From positions 1 to 33,377 of the forward strand of contig CAAGJU010000138.1 of the NCBI GenBank assembly GCA_900770225.1: a DNA stretch of 33,377 nucleotides, in the 5' to 3' direction. The stretch is from Lachnospiraceae bacterium (GTDB lineage: Bacteria; Bacillota; Clostridia; Lachnospirales; Lachnospiraceae). A program made the translations under genes and the position numbers. Shown in pieces: positions 1 through 6,598 of the stretch; position 1 is the first letter of the stretch, and each line of letters begins with the position of its first letter. The notes beneath the pieces are model-generated. The model saw nothing but the letters and a program-made list of their open reading frames with translations, had not been told where the DNA came from and made no database searches.

Positions 1-208
1 CGAATGCAGGCACGACACTTCTCCTTCCCTCAGAGATGTTTAATCGTGCTTCCCGAGAGGTGCGGACTTGTGGAGCATCCGTACGTAGCTCACGGCAACG
101 TAGTGCCCAAAGCACTTAGGCTAATCAAGCGGGCTCACAGAAGTTTTTAAGCTTCTGCAAGCCCCATCCAAGCTAGACGCTAGTCATGCATTGGGTGGAG
201 TTCTTGAC
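1..208 (+). mobile_element. Right end of an IS200/IS605-type (TnpB) element with putative reRNA/omega-RNA
   Basis: Only the 3' end of the element is in the window. The last 50 bases form the subterminal hairpin typical of these elements: CCATCCAA (about 166-173) pairs, with one G-T wobble, with TTGGGTGG (191-198), and the element appears to end at TTGAC (204-208). The upstream 150 bases are structured and would be the scaffold of the TnpB guide RNA, whose guide portion would be read from the flank just after 208. The transposase/TnpB body lies outside the window. This is recognised from the general look of such ends, not from an alignment. Confidence 0.55.
3..119 (+). CDS. Possible C-terminal tail of TnpB (partial, runs off the left edge)
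   Basis: One frame is open from the window edge to a TAG at 117-119. Its tail contains RTCGASVRSS, which resembles the low-complexity Cys/Gly/Ser-rich ends of many TnpB proteins. A second frame is open to TAA at 148-150 and cannot be excluded. In these elements the end of the tnpB gene normally overlaps the guide-RNA scaffold, which fits the position. No catalytic motif lies in the part that is visible. Confidence 0.3.
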   Translation, partial: NAGTTLLLPSEMFNRASREVRTCGASVRSSRQRSAQST

Positions 209-352
209 ATTTTTCGCACTGCCACCCCGCTACAAATGCGGCGGATCGAACACGATGAGTTCCCGGTTATCACGAAAATCAACATGTGGGTTATCCTTGT
301 CGAAATAGAACATGCGGTTTCCGCAGCACGGGCCTAGGATTTCTTTTTCCAT
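209..352 (-). pseudogene. Decayed phage-type DNA methyltransferase, internally deleted and cut by the IS end
   Basis: The gene starts at ATG 352 behind a GAGGAGAG ribosome binding site. The first 40 residues read MEKEILGPCCGNRMFYFDKD, followed by DFRDNRE, then jump directly to LIVFDPPHL and a TAG at 230-232. Intact phage methyltransferases of this type have roughly 30 or more residues between the CDxR(E) region and the catalytic (V)VFDPPHL motif, so the centre has been lost in frame. After the stop, the same frame continues as RGGSAKNV, which resembles what normally follows DPPHL, so the stop replaced a sense codon. The coding trace ends at the IS200/IS605 boundary near 208. It should be non-functional. 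The family assignment rests on the DPPH motif and the N-terminal CCGNRMF(Y/W)F motif. Confidence 0.65.
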
Positions 353-467
353 TGGTTCTCTCCTCATATATATGATATGCGGTGCAAAATGCCGGATTTC
401 TGCGGGGAGTTCAGCGGCGCATGGCACGAATCGGTCGAACTGGAAACGGCGAATCTCTCGAACTGCG

Positions 468-501
468 CAAAAGAAAACTTCTGCCGAGATTTCGACAGAA
501 G
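468..501 (-). terminator. Rho-independent terminator, minus strand
   Basis: On the minus strand, CTTCTG (501-496) pairs with CAGAAG (483-478), extended by CGA/TCG inside, and is followed by TTTTCTTTT. It lies between the decayed methyltransferase and the restriction gene and could serve a transcript entering from the right. Confidence 0.6.
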
Positions 502-554
502 TCTTATTTGGGGCAATCGACTAATTACGCTTCTCTGATGTCGCAAAATGATGC

Positions 555-587
555 TTTTGACATTAATGCCTGGCGTTAATGTCAAAA
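555..587. promoter_or_regulatory. 33-bp palindrome, operator-like, plus a third half-site
   Basis: TTTTGACATTAATGCC (555-570) and GGCGTTAATGTCAAAA (572-587) are inverted copies around one central base with a single mismatch, which would be a G-U pair in RNA. A further half-site, TTTTTGGCATTAAC, follows at 595-608. The extra half-site favours a protein-binding operator over a terminator. No gene clearly starts beside it. Confidence 0.45.
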
Positions 588-696
588 ATATTGCTTTTTG
601 GCATTAACAGGATCCTTATGGAACTTCCGCAATGCTTTTGCCTCGCAGCGCTCATGCGGGATAGGCGCCGAACACAGCGAATCACTCGAATTGCGC

Positions 697-728
697 AAAA
701 GAAAACCCCCGCGGGGTAGTGCAGGGGG
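697..728 (-). terminator. Rho-independent terminator after the restriction gene
   Basis: On the minus strand a GC-rich hairpin (GGGGG/CCCCC, with an inner CCCCGCGGGG alternative) is followed by TTTTCTTTT. It lies about 60 bases past the stop of the methyltransferase/restriction fusion and ends that operon. Confidence 0.7.
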
Positions 729-787
729 CGCATGGCAGGCGCGCACCTGCCGAGGATTGCTATAGCACGAAAGTGTACACCGAGCTA

Positions 788-3181
788 TCAGATGACGAAA
801 TCTTTCTTTTTTCTTCCGAGATATCGATCGCCGTTCTTATGCGTCAGGTGCGTTTCATCTTCGGCAACCCAGATATCTGTATCCCATGCAATCGACGCAT
901 ATGTTTTTAGCATTGTCGCCGTTGTCAGAAATGCAGTGACAAAGGAGATGTCAGAATTTGTATTGCACATCGACAGAATCTGCTTTACTCGTGCAAAAGA
1001 GAATTCTCCTGTGCTTACATAGGCTTCGATAAATAGCACTCTGTCTTTTGCGGCATCATACAGAACAACATCTGGCAAGGCAGTAGAGTCGGTAAACACA
1101 TTAATTCCAAGTTCCTTCAAACGCGCTTCATTGATATGCAACATTCTGTTAGATGCGTCGCCGATGTATAGCAGCTCTGCGCCTGGTGAAAAAAGCGGAG
1201 CAAACCTGTCTAGAATAACTTTTTGCAGCTTGTTATGCTTTCCGGAACCGAGGTTGAGATTTATGCCACCATAGTTTACCGGATTTCCAGGCGCGATATC
1301 TCGAATCTGGCGCAACTGCCTAGCATAAGATTCATGAATCGATTTATATGCATTCAGCGCATCTTCCCATTCATCAGTGCCATATTTTCTGACCATACCG
1401 GCAAATTCTGACGTAAACCGATATGCATTATTTCGGTCATTTGCCGAAAGCCCAGGCTTTCTTTCCAATATGCCGGCGTCAACCCATGGTTTGAGAGTCT
1501 TTTTCCGAAACGATTCCCGAGAATTTTCTTGATAGTCCGTTTTATCATGGCCGGCTTTCTTGGGAAAATTCTTGTTGATGAATTGAATCATATCATGCGT
1601 TCCGGAATATTCTTCGGATACACGCTTCCATTCTGGCTTGGTCAGGTGTGCGCATGCTGCGAAGATTAAGACGCTTTGCCTGTTTTGTAATTGTTTCGGC
1701 ATTCCAATTGCATCTAAAATGTGTTGAGCATCATTGAGCACTTGATACTTATACTCTGCTGTATCATCTGGCATATTGTTGTCCCTCTCTTTTTCGCCCC
1801 ATGGCAAATTATTCAAATCGGTAGCATTGACCTGTGTGCTTCCACCTATCATCCTGAAATATGCGTCATATTGCTGAGACGACAGACGGCGGCAAATATT
1901 CTCTGCTTCTTGTGCTGTTAAAGCCTTCCCATCTTTTCTGCAAAGATAATTTACATGATTTTCTATAGATATAAATTCGCTGTTCCCAACCGGATAATAG
2001 ACACATGCTTGTATACGAACAGGCGATTCCTTAGTGGAAAGACGCCTGGTTAGTACGGTTATGGAATTTGGCAGAAGCAGGTTTTCAGCTTGCTTAGAAA
2101 TGTATTGATACTTTCGAGTCTGAACCGGGAAAACAAATTTGTTTTCAGGAAGAATATTTAATCCTCGAAGCATCGGAACGTATCCGGCTTTTGCGTCTGC
2201 GGACAGGATGCCAGAGTTTCTGAACTCCACGACAGGTCCCGTCTTGAATATATAGCCCGCATCTGATAATGTTGTTCCGTTTTCTTCGATATCAAGCAAG
2301 ACGGCTGCCTGAAATTCGTTTTCCGGAATGCAAACATAGCGTTCCTGCGTGTTTTGCACAATTGCGTGCAGGGGCAGTTTCAATGTATTGATGGAGCTGA
2401 AAGAATAGTCGTTTACGATATCTACGGAAACATTCCCTGATGATATGCGTTGATTCACTCCATGAACAATCATTGTTTCTTGCAAAATATCATCCGTGCC
2501 AAATGAATCGCGCCTGCTTTTGAATAAGAGTAGATGATCGATCTTGGTAGAATCGGCAATATATGTTCTTACAGATTTATAATACTTTCCGGACGTCCAT
2601 GAGCGCGGGACAATATAAACGTATTGTCCGTTAGGCTTTAGTCTAGAAATTCCTGCTGCCATAAAAAGGGAATATAAATTAGGCTGTCCGCACACATAAC
2701 TGCTCCACGCCGTTGCTTCAGGTGCATCCTTACGGATCTTCTTATACGGTGGATTAGAGATTACAATATCGTAAAACGAATCATCGGCATAGAGTAAATA
2801 ATTATCGGTGACAATTTTATATTCCATGCTTGCGTGATTATTGCGGCAATATCGTTCAATCTTTTGGAGCGTGTCCTTTAGCAACGGGAGAATGGAACCG
2901 TCGTTTTCAGCCGCGGTGATTTTAATTTTCGTTGCACCATTAGCAACACAGCGCATCACTGCCTTCTCTGAAAGAATGCCAGATCCTGCCCCCATGTCCA
3001 GAATGGAAATCTCGCGTGTACTTGGCACAATCATCGATGCCATGTATTCGGCTGTTTTGTCGTCCGTAAAAAACTGCCCGATTAGAGACCGTTTTGCTTT
3101 AGACACTTGGCTCTGATAAAGGGCTGTTTGCATTGAGGTGGATTCAGCAAGCCCATCGCGGATAAGAGTGGTCATTGTCAT
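788..3181 (-). CDS. Fused adenine-type DNA methyltransferase / BsuBI-PstI-type restriction endonuclease
   Basis: A 797-residue restriction-modification protein. The N-terminal half has the SAM-binding motif ILDMGAGSG (about residues 60-68) and the catalytic NPPYKK (about 143-148) of N6-adenine methyltransferases of the Eco57I/TaqI-like class. The C-terminal ~160 residues match the BsuBI/PstI restriction-enzyme domain: LLYIGDASNRM, then LPDVVLYDAAKDRVLFIEAY, then VTAFL and a tail with DTDIWVAEDETHLTHKNGDRYLG-like spacing. One polypeptide would thus methylate and cut the same site, as in type IIG enzymes. The start at 3181 is chosen because ATGA overlaps the stop of the upstream EVE-domain gene by 4 bases, which indicates translational coupling. 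Domain identification is by recalled family motifs; the recognition site is unknown. Confidence 0.82.
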   Translation of the reverse strand: MTMTTLIRDGLAESTSMQTALYQSQVSKAKRSLIGQFFTDDKTAEYMASMIVPSTREISILDMGAGSGILSEKAVMRCVANGATKIKITAAENDGSILPLLKDTLQKIERYCRNNHASMEYKIVTDNYLLYADDSFYDIVISNPPYKKIRKDAPEATAWSSYVCGQPNLYSLFMAAGISRLKPNGQYVYIVPRSWTSGKYYKSVRTYIADSTKIDHLLLFKSRRDSFGTDDILQETMIVHGVNQRISSGNVSVDIVNDYSFSSINTLKLPLHAIVQNTQERYVCIPENEFQAAVLLDIEENGTTLSDAGYIFKTGPVVEFRNSGILSADAKAGYVPMLRGLNILPENKFVFPVQTRKYQYISKQAENLLLPNSITVLTRRLSTKESPVRIQACVYYPVGNSEFISIENHVNYLCRKDGKALTAQEAENICRRLSSQQYDAYFRMIGGSTQVNATDLNNLPWGEKERDNNMPDDTAEYKYQVLNDAQHILDAIGMPKQLQNRQSVLIFAACAHLTKPEWKRVSEEYSGTHDMIQFINKNFPKKAGHDKTDYQENSRESFRKKTLKPWVDAGILERKPGLSANDRNNAYRFTSEFAGMVRKYGTDEWEDALNAYKSIHESYARQLRQIRDIAPGNPVNYGGINLNLGSGKHNKLQKVILDRFAPLFSPGAELLYIGDASNRMLHINEARLKELGINVFTDSTALPDVVLYDAAKDRVLFIEAYVSTGEFSFARVKQILSMCNTNSDISFVTAFLTTATMLKTYASIAWDTDIWVAEDETHLTHKNGDRYLGRKKKDFVI

Positions 3182-3534
3182 ACGGCAATCCCAAGATACT
3201 CGCACAGACGACTATCGGCAAGATGAATAAGCGGCTGCGCATGAAAGAAATGATCCTTCAGCTCGTGCAGCTGCACCCGCAAATCATCATCACTAAAAAC
3301 AGTGTTGATATTGATCGTATAAAACCGGCAACTTGGATCTTCCCCTGTTGCATTATCGTTGCTAACAACACCGACGTATTTGATTATTGCAGACGGTTTT
3401 GCCAGATAAATAATGACTGTGTCGCCGACTGAAACGTGTTTCATCTTCTTGATGGTCAGCGTGTCGTTTACACCTAACCGTTTTACATCAAGATAATTTT
3501 TTTCATTCAACGGCTGAACCCATGTTTTCGACAT
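3178..3534 (-). CDS. EVE-domain (PUA-like) protein coupled to the restriction gene
   Basis: A 118-residue protein starting KTWVQPLNEKNYLDVKRLG and containing DTLTIKKMKHVSVGDTVIIYLAK, the pattern of EVE/PUA-like domains (a conserved Trp near the start, then GD-x-V-x-(I/F)Y). EVE domains bind modified bases in DNA or RNA and are often found next to restriction genes. The start at 3534 has AGAGGTGG five bases upstream; a longer version from 3558 lacks this. Its stop overlaps the ATG of the methyltransferase/restriction fusion. It is probably the first gene of a two-gene defence operon, with a -10 TATAAT at 3557-3562. Its role could be to sense the modified site or to modulate cutting; this is inference. 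Confidence 0.72.
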   Translation of the reverse strand: MSKTWVQPLNEKNYLDVKRLGVNDTLTIKKMKHVSVGDTVIIYLAKPSAIIKYVGVVSNDNATGEDPSCRFYTININTVFSDDDLRVQLHELKDHFFHAQPLIHLADSRLCEYLGIAV

Positions 3535-3556
3535 CGCTACCACCTCTTTGCACCTC

Positions 3557-3562
3557 ATTATA
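3557..3562 (-). promoter_or_regulatory. -10 element for the EVE/restriction operon
   Basis: On the minus strand a perfect TATAAT lies 22 bases upstream of the EVE-domain ATG and just upstream of its ribosome binding site, giving a very short leader. No good -35 hexamer is seen at 16-18 bases, so an activator or an alternative sigma factor is possible. Confidence 0.45.
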
Positions 3563-3718
3563 AGCTATTTCCGATTCAGAGGACAGTCCACCAGAACTCG
3601 GTAGCTTTCCGGTACCCTGCGCCATCACCCCAGCACACATCCCGCATTTTCCTCTGACCTGCGGCGTCACATACCGGTTCAATGCGGGACCTGCGCAAGG
3701 CTAAAGCGCTTGGGCAGC

Positions 3719-3919
3719 TCACTTCTGGTTTCCGAAAAAGATAAAACCATATTTAATCTTTTCCTGTGGCGAGACGGGCTGAGAAGAATCATCCATTTCA
3801 CTGATCAACTTGTTTGGAATAGGAAAATCGTGAACGAGCGAAACGCCTGCCGTTTTCTCACTTGTTGGTAGTCCGCACGTTTTATAAATCTTATTGATTT
3901 CTTCCATGGTAGTTTTCAT
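3719..3919 (-). CDS. Small protein of unknown function, coupled to a glycosyltransferase
   Basis: A 66-residue soluble protein (MKTTMEEINKIYKTCGLP...) that I do not recognise. It has no membrane segment or signal peptide and ends in KYGFIFFGNQK. The start at 3919 is set by GGCGGAGAG directly upstream and by the ATGA overlap with the stop of the glycosyltransferase gene before it. This coupling suggests it is made with that enzyme. The 185 bases after it, before the EVE gene, carry an 8-bp inverted repeat (CCCGCATT 3641-3648 / AATGCGGG 3681-3688) and no U-tract terminator. Confidence 0.55.
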   Translation of the reverse strand: MKTTMEEINKIYKTCGLPTSEKTAGVSLVHDFPIPNKLISEMDDSSQPVSPQEKIKYGFIFFGNQK

Positions 3920-4902
3920 ATCTCTCCGCCCTTCCGGTTTTCGTTCCTCGCTCCGAACACCGACTGCTTTGCTTTGTGCAGCCAATGGATGAAACCGTAC
4001 CAGTGCGACTGCTTCAGAATCGCTCGAATCTCTGCCTGCCTGTACCACGGAATACAGTGATTTCCGAGCATCTCATACTCATACGTCTCCATCCGCTCCC
4101 GGGTATCCGCCATCTCATGTTCGCTCCGGCTGTCGTAATCCAGGCCGTATTCAGCGCAGAGATAATCCGCCAGCTCACCCATCAGCGCATCGCACTCTTC
4201 CGGATACGTCCGGTGGTAGTTCTCGTAGCGCTCGGCGTAGCAGATGCAGCGCTCATGCACTCCTGCTTTGGCGCGCCCATATTCGGTGGTGAGGCTGCCG
4301 TGGCGCCCCTGCGTATATGCGTACAGGTCAACGCGGTGCATGACCGCAATCAGATTGATGCGCTCGGCAATGCGCGGATGCAGTTCGTAGTCCTCGATCA
4401 GGCAGCGCGGTCGGAAGCGCAGACCGTCAAAAAGACTTCGCTTTATCAGCATTCCGCAAAAGTAGGATTTCAGTGCATCGGGAATTAGCTCACGCAGGTA
4501 CTGATCGCCCGTCAGGATTTCTGTTTCGCCGGTGCAGCCACTGGAAAATTCCACTCGTACAGCATCCGTGTAATAGCGCTGCATGACGCCGTACATGACC
4601 GCCAGCGCATATTCGGACAGCGTATCGTCACTATCCAGCCATAGCACGTACTCGCCGCGCGCCTCAGCCAGGAGACGATTGCGCGCCTCCGCAGCACCGG
4701 CATGCTCCGCGCGAATGACGCGCAGGCGCGGATCGTCAGGCAGATACGCCAGCATTTCGGATGTTCCGTTCGTAGATCCGTCATCAACCACGACGACCTC
4801 GTAGGTAGGCGGATCGCATGTCTGCGATAGCGCAGAATTTATGGCCCTCATGGCCAGCAGCCCTGTGTTATAAACAGGGATGAGAATACTAATATCAGGC
4901 AT
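3916..4902 (-). CDS. Family 2 glycosyltransferase (GT-A fold)
   Basis: A 328-residue enzyme that would transfer a sugar from a nucleotide donor to a growing surface polysaccharide on the cytoplasmic side. It opens with MPDISILIPVYNTG, has VVVVDDGSTNGT (about residues 35-45) and the DxD-like WLDSDD (about 90-95), all diagnostic of GT2. No C-terminal transmembrane helices are visible. The start at 4902 has AGGAG seven bases upstream; the 14-residue extension to 4944 has no such signal. It lies apart from the main polysaccharide block (5328-16526), separated from it by the mini-CRISPR array. Acceptor and donor are unknown. Confidence 0.85.
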   Translation of the reverse strand: MPDISILIPVYNTGLLAMRAINSALSQTCDPPTYEVVVVDDGSTNGTSEMLAYLPDDPRLRVIRAEHAGAAEARNRLLAEARGEYVLWLDSDDTLSEYALAVMYGVMQRYYTDAVRVEFSSGCTGETEILTGDQYLRELIPDALKSYFCGMLIKRSLFDGLRFRPRCLIEDYELHPRIAERINLIAVMHRVDLYAYTQGRHGSLTTEYGRAKAGVHERCICYAERYENYHRTYPEECDALMGELADYLCAEYGLDYDSRSEHEMADTRERMETYEYEMLGNHCIPWYRQAEIRAILKQSHWYGFIHWLHKAKQSVFGARNENRKGGEI

Positions 4903-5039
4903 AAGAAAACTCCTACGACTATATGATACGGTCACTGCATACAAAAATTTTTGCGCATGGTGCGCAAGGTGATCGTATTCCCAAAATGGGCATCAGGGCC
5001 CGTGCGCAGCGCCGGCAGAGAGAGCGCGCTCAGCCGCGC

Positions 5040-5069
5040 AAAATAAAAGTCCGCAGCGCAATGTTGCGG
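5040..5069 (-). terminator. Terminator of the mini-array transcript
   Basis: On the minus strand CCGCA (5069-5065) pairs with TGCGG (5055-5051), followed by ACTTTTATTTT. It lies directly past the last repeat and would end a ~205-nt RNA started near 5244. Confidence 0.5.
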
Positions 5070-5075
5070 GCTTCG

Positions 5076-5225
5076 GATCGTCCCCTACACGCGTAGGGAA
5101 TACTTGTACATGGGGATCAATATGCTCACCATAGGTGGTTCACCCCTACGTGTGTAGGGAATACAACAGCTTCGTGATGTCAGCATAAGTTGCCGCCGGT
5201 CCACCCCTGCGCGTGCAGGGAATGC
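5076..5225 (-). CRISPR. Cas-less mini-CRISPR array, type I-E-like, 3 repeats and 2 spacers
   Basis: Three 28-base repeats at 5225-5198, 5164-5137 and 5103-5076 are separated by two 33-base spacers (5197-5165, 5136-5104), giving an exact 61-base period. Read on the minus strand they begin G(T/C)ATTCCCT, contain a CCCT(A/G)C...G(T/C)AGGG stem and end in GGGGTGAACC, the form of type I-E repeats of Gram-positive bacteria. Pairwise identity is about 21-23 of 28 in the comparisons made. The first repeat has G10-C17 where the others have A10-T17, a compensatory change that keeps the stem. The last repeat is degenerate only in its final six bases, as is usual for a terminal repeat. No cas gene is in the window. 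The RNA could be processed by host Cas6e. Confidence 0.8.
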
Positions 5226-5250
5226 GATGAGTGCTTTGGCGCATAGCTAT

Positions 5251-5256
5251 ATTATA
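5251..5256 (-). promoter_or_regulatory. -10 element of the mini-array
   Basis: The minus strand reads GCGTATAATATAGC, placing a start site near 5244, 18 bases before the first repeat. The canonical repeat orientation and this promoter agree in direction. No good -35 is seen. The same TATAATATA motif precedes the candidate small RNAs at 9226-9295 and 9713-9845. Confidence 0.5.
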
Positions 5257-5327
5257 CGCCGCTTTGAAATTGAATGCTTCGCCGCACCGGTTCTTTAGCG
5301 CGGGCCACGGGTTTGCGCGATACGCGC

Positions 5328-6134
5328 TCAGTAAACATCAATCGGGCAGAACATATAGGCGCTAAGAATCGCTGTTTTCGCCGCTACCGCTTCCTCCCCG
5401 TCGCAGTATGCGCGCCATGCCTCTTCTGCGCTGTTCTCATGCGCCAGACGCTCTCCCTGCGCAATGAGAATCCCGAGCGCACTAGTAGCCATATTGAGCG
5501 CCGTGAGCGCGCGGTCGTATGCGCCCTCGCTGATGCGCAGATCTTCCGGCGCATACTCCAGCAGCGCGTTATACGTGCTCAGCATGGCTGTGCGCTCGGT
5601 GCGGAAGCGCGCCAGATCAGCGCAAAGCGGACCCGCGGGATCGACAGTGCCCAGCTGGTGCGCCAGGTGATAACGAAGCGCAATCACATGCGCAAACATC
5701 GTCCGCTGTTCATAGGTTCTTGCGTCATAGATCGTCGCTTCCACGCCATCGGCATTCGCGACTACGCGGGAGATATCCAGCGCATCCAGCAGCATTGCTG
5801 CATCATCAGCGCCATGCATTACATTCCAGCAATCGATGCCAAAACCCTCCGTGCGTACCATACACGCAAGCGCCTCGATGATCTGTTCCGTGCTGTCAGC
5901 GAATTCCGTGATGGTGTCCAGGCGCCGGGCGAGCCTCTGCGTATCATGCAGATCCGCAGTCAGCACGGTAATGGTATGCTGATCGGGATGCGAACTGCGC
6001 CTAGCAAGTTCGAGCGCTGCGCTGATCTGTGCGCCGGCAGCGCGAAAATCGTTCGCTGCGCCCTCGATGCGCTCGATGTGGGCTGCGCGCACGGATTCTG
6101 TGCGGCTGTTGGTAGTGCGGGTTGTGTTATTCAT
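5328..6134 (-). CDS. Helical protein of unknown function
   Basis: A 268-residue, Ala-rich, largely helical soluble protein (MNNTTRTTNSRTESVRAAHI...) with no recognised motif, signal or membrane segment. The start at 6134 is chosen for AGGAAAGGAAA upstream; the 28-residue extension to 6218 is Arg/Pro-rich and lacks a binding site. It is the last minus-strand gene before the mini-array and follows the chain-length genes after a 464-base gap that contains a terminator, so it is probably a separate transcription unit. Pattern and composition would fit a structural or scaffold-type element protein, but nothing in the sequence proves it. Confidence 0.6.
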   Translation of the reverse strand: MNNTTRTTNSRTESVRAAHIERIEGAANDFRAAGAQISAALELARRSSHPDQHTITVLTADLHDTQRLARRLDTITEFADSTEQIIEALACMVRTEGFGIDCWNVMHGADDAAMLLDALDISRVVANADGVEATIYDARTYEQRTMFAHVIALRYHLAHQLGTVDPAGPLCADLARFRTERTAMLSTYNALLEYAPEDLRISEGAYDRALTALNMATSALGILIAQGERLAHENSAEEAWRAYCDGEEAVAAKTAILSAYMFCPIDVY

Positions 6135-6598
6135 ACAATTTCCTTTCCTGCCTCGTTCGGCAAATGCAGGTTGTGCGCCATGGCGCCCCCTGCAATAGGT
6201 AGCCACGGGAGAGGGCAAAATCTGACGGTGTGATACAACATTTCCCCCTCATGTCTTAAGTCCCCGAAAATGTCCAAAAAGCGCACCCCCTGAGCGAAAA
6301 AATCTAAAATTTCTCATTTTTCGTTGCTTTGCACGGTGCCTGCGCACATATATGCGGACTATTTCTGGCAGAATCGGAAACAGGTTTTCACATTGCGATG
6401 TGAAAAGTGAAAAGTGCTTGACATTTGTCGATCAGCACAAAAGAAAAGCCGCCCGAAGGCGGTTAGCGCTGCGTTCGCAGGAAATGGTGGAGTAACGAAT
6501 CGTTACCCCATCGCGGGTACGTGGGGGATACAGCATAACATCTGAATTGGACAACTGAATACGACAACTCAGTTGCGGTATCAGTTGTTTAATTGCAA
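6135..6598. other. 464-base intergenic stretch with hairpins
   Basis: No gene is seen. It contains a perfect 12-bp palindrome GCGCCATGGCGC (6175-6186), an AT-rich stretch with CGAAAAA/TTTTTCG inverted arms near 6290-6330, and a 9-bp inverted repeat TTTTCACAT/ATGTGAAAA with a TGCG loop (6385-6406). A minus-strand terminator (6438-6462) also lies here. The 9-bp repeat lacks a clean U-tract and looks more like an operator or RNA hairpin. Confidence 0.5.
6438..6462 (-). terminator. Terminator after the chain-length genes
   Basis: On the minus strand the hairpin CCGCC-TTCG-GGCGG is followed by CTTTTCTTTTGTGC. The UUCG tetraloop and T-tract are typical. The sequence after it matches the TTTTCTTTTGCGC seen at the terminators of 468-501 and 697-728. 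Confidence 0.7.

Larger units (their letters stand above)
353..787. other. 435-base non-coding stretch with two terminators and a palindrome
   Basis: No convincing gene is seen. The stretch holds a minus-strand terminator (468-501), a near-perfect palindrome (555-587), a second minus-strand terminator (697-728) and a small GGCAGG/CCTGCC hairpin (734-751). A 30-base segment ending in GCGCAAAAGAAAAC occurs twice, at 449-478 and 677-706, with three differences. Each copy sits directly beside a terminator hairpin. Confidence 0.6.

Noticed and set aside
5274..6233. 319-residue open frame on the plus strand
   Set aside because: It is the mirror of the 5328-6134 gene, is Arg/Cys-rich with no ribosome binding site, and the minus-strand gene has a clear one.
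6385..6406. A terminator
   Set aside because: The hairpin is perfect but neither strand has a T-tract of useful length after it.
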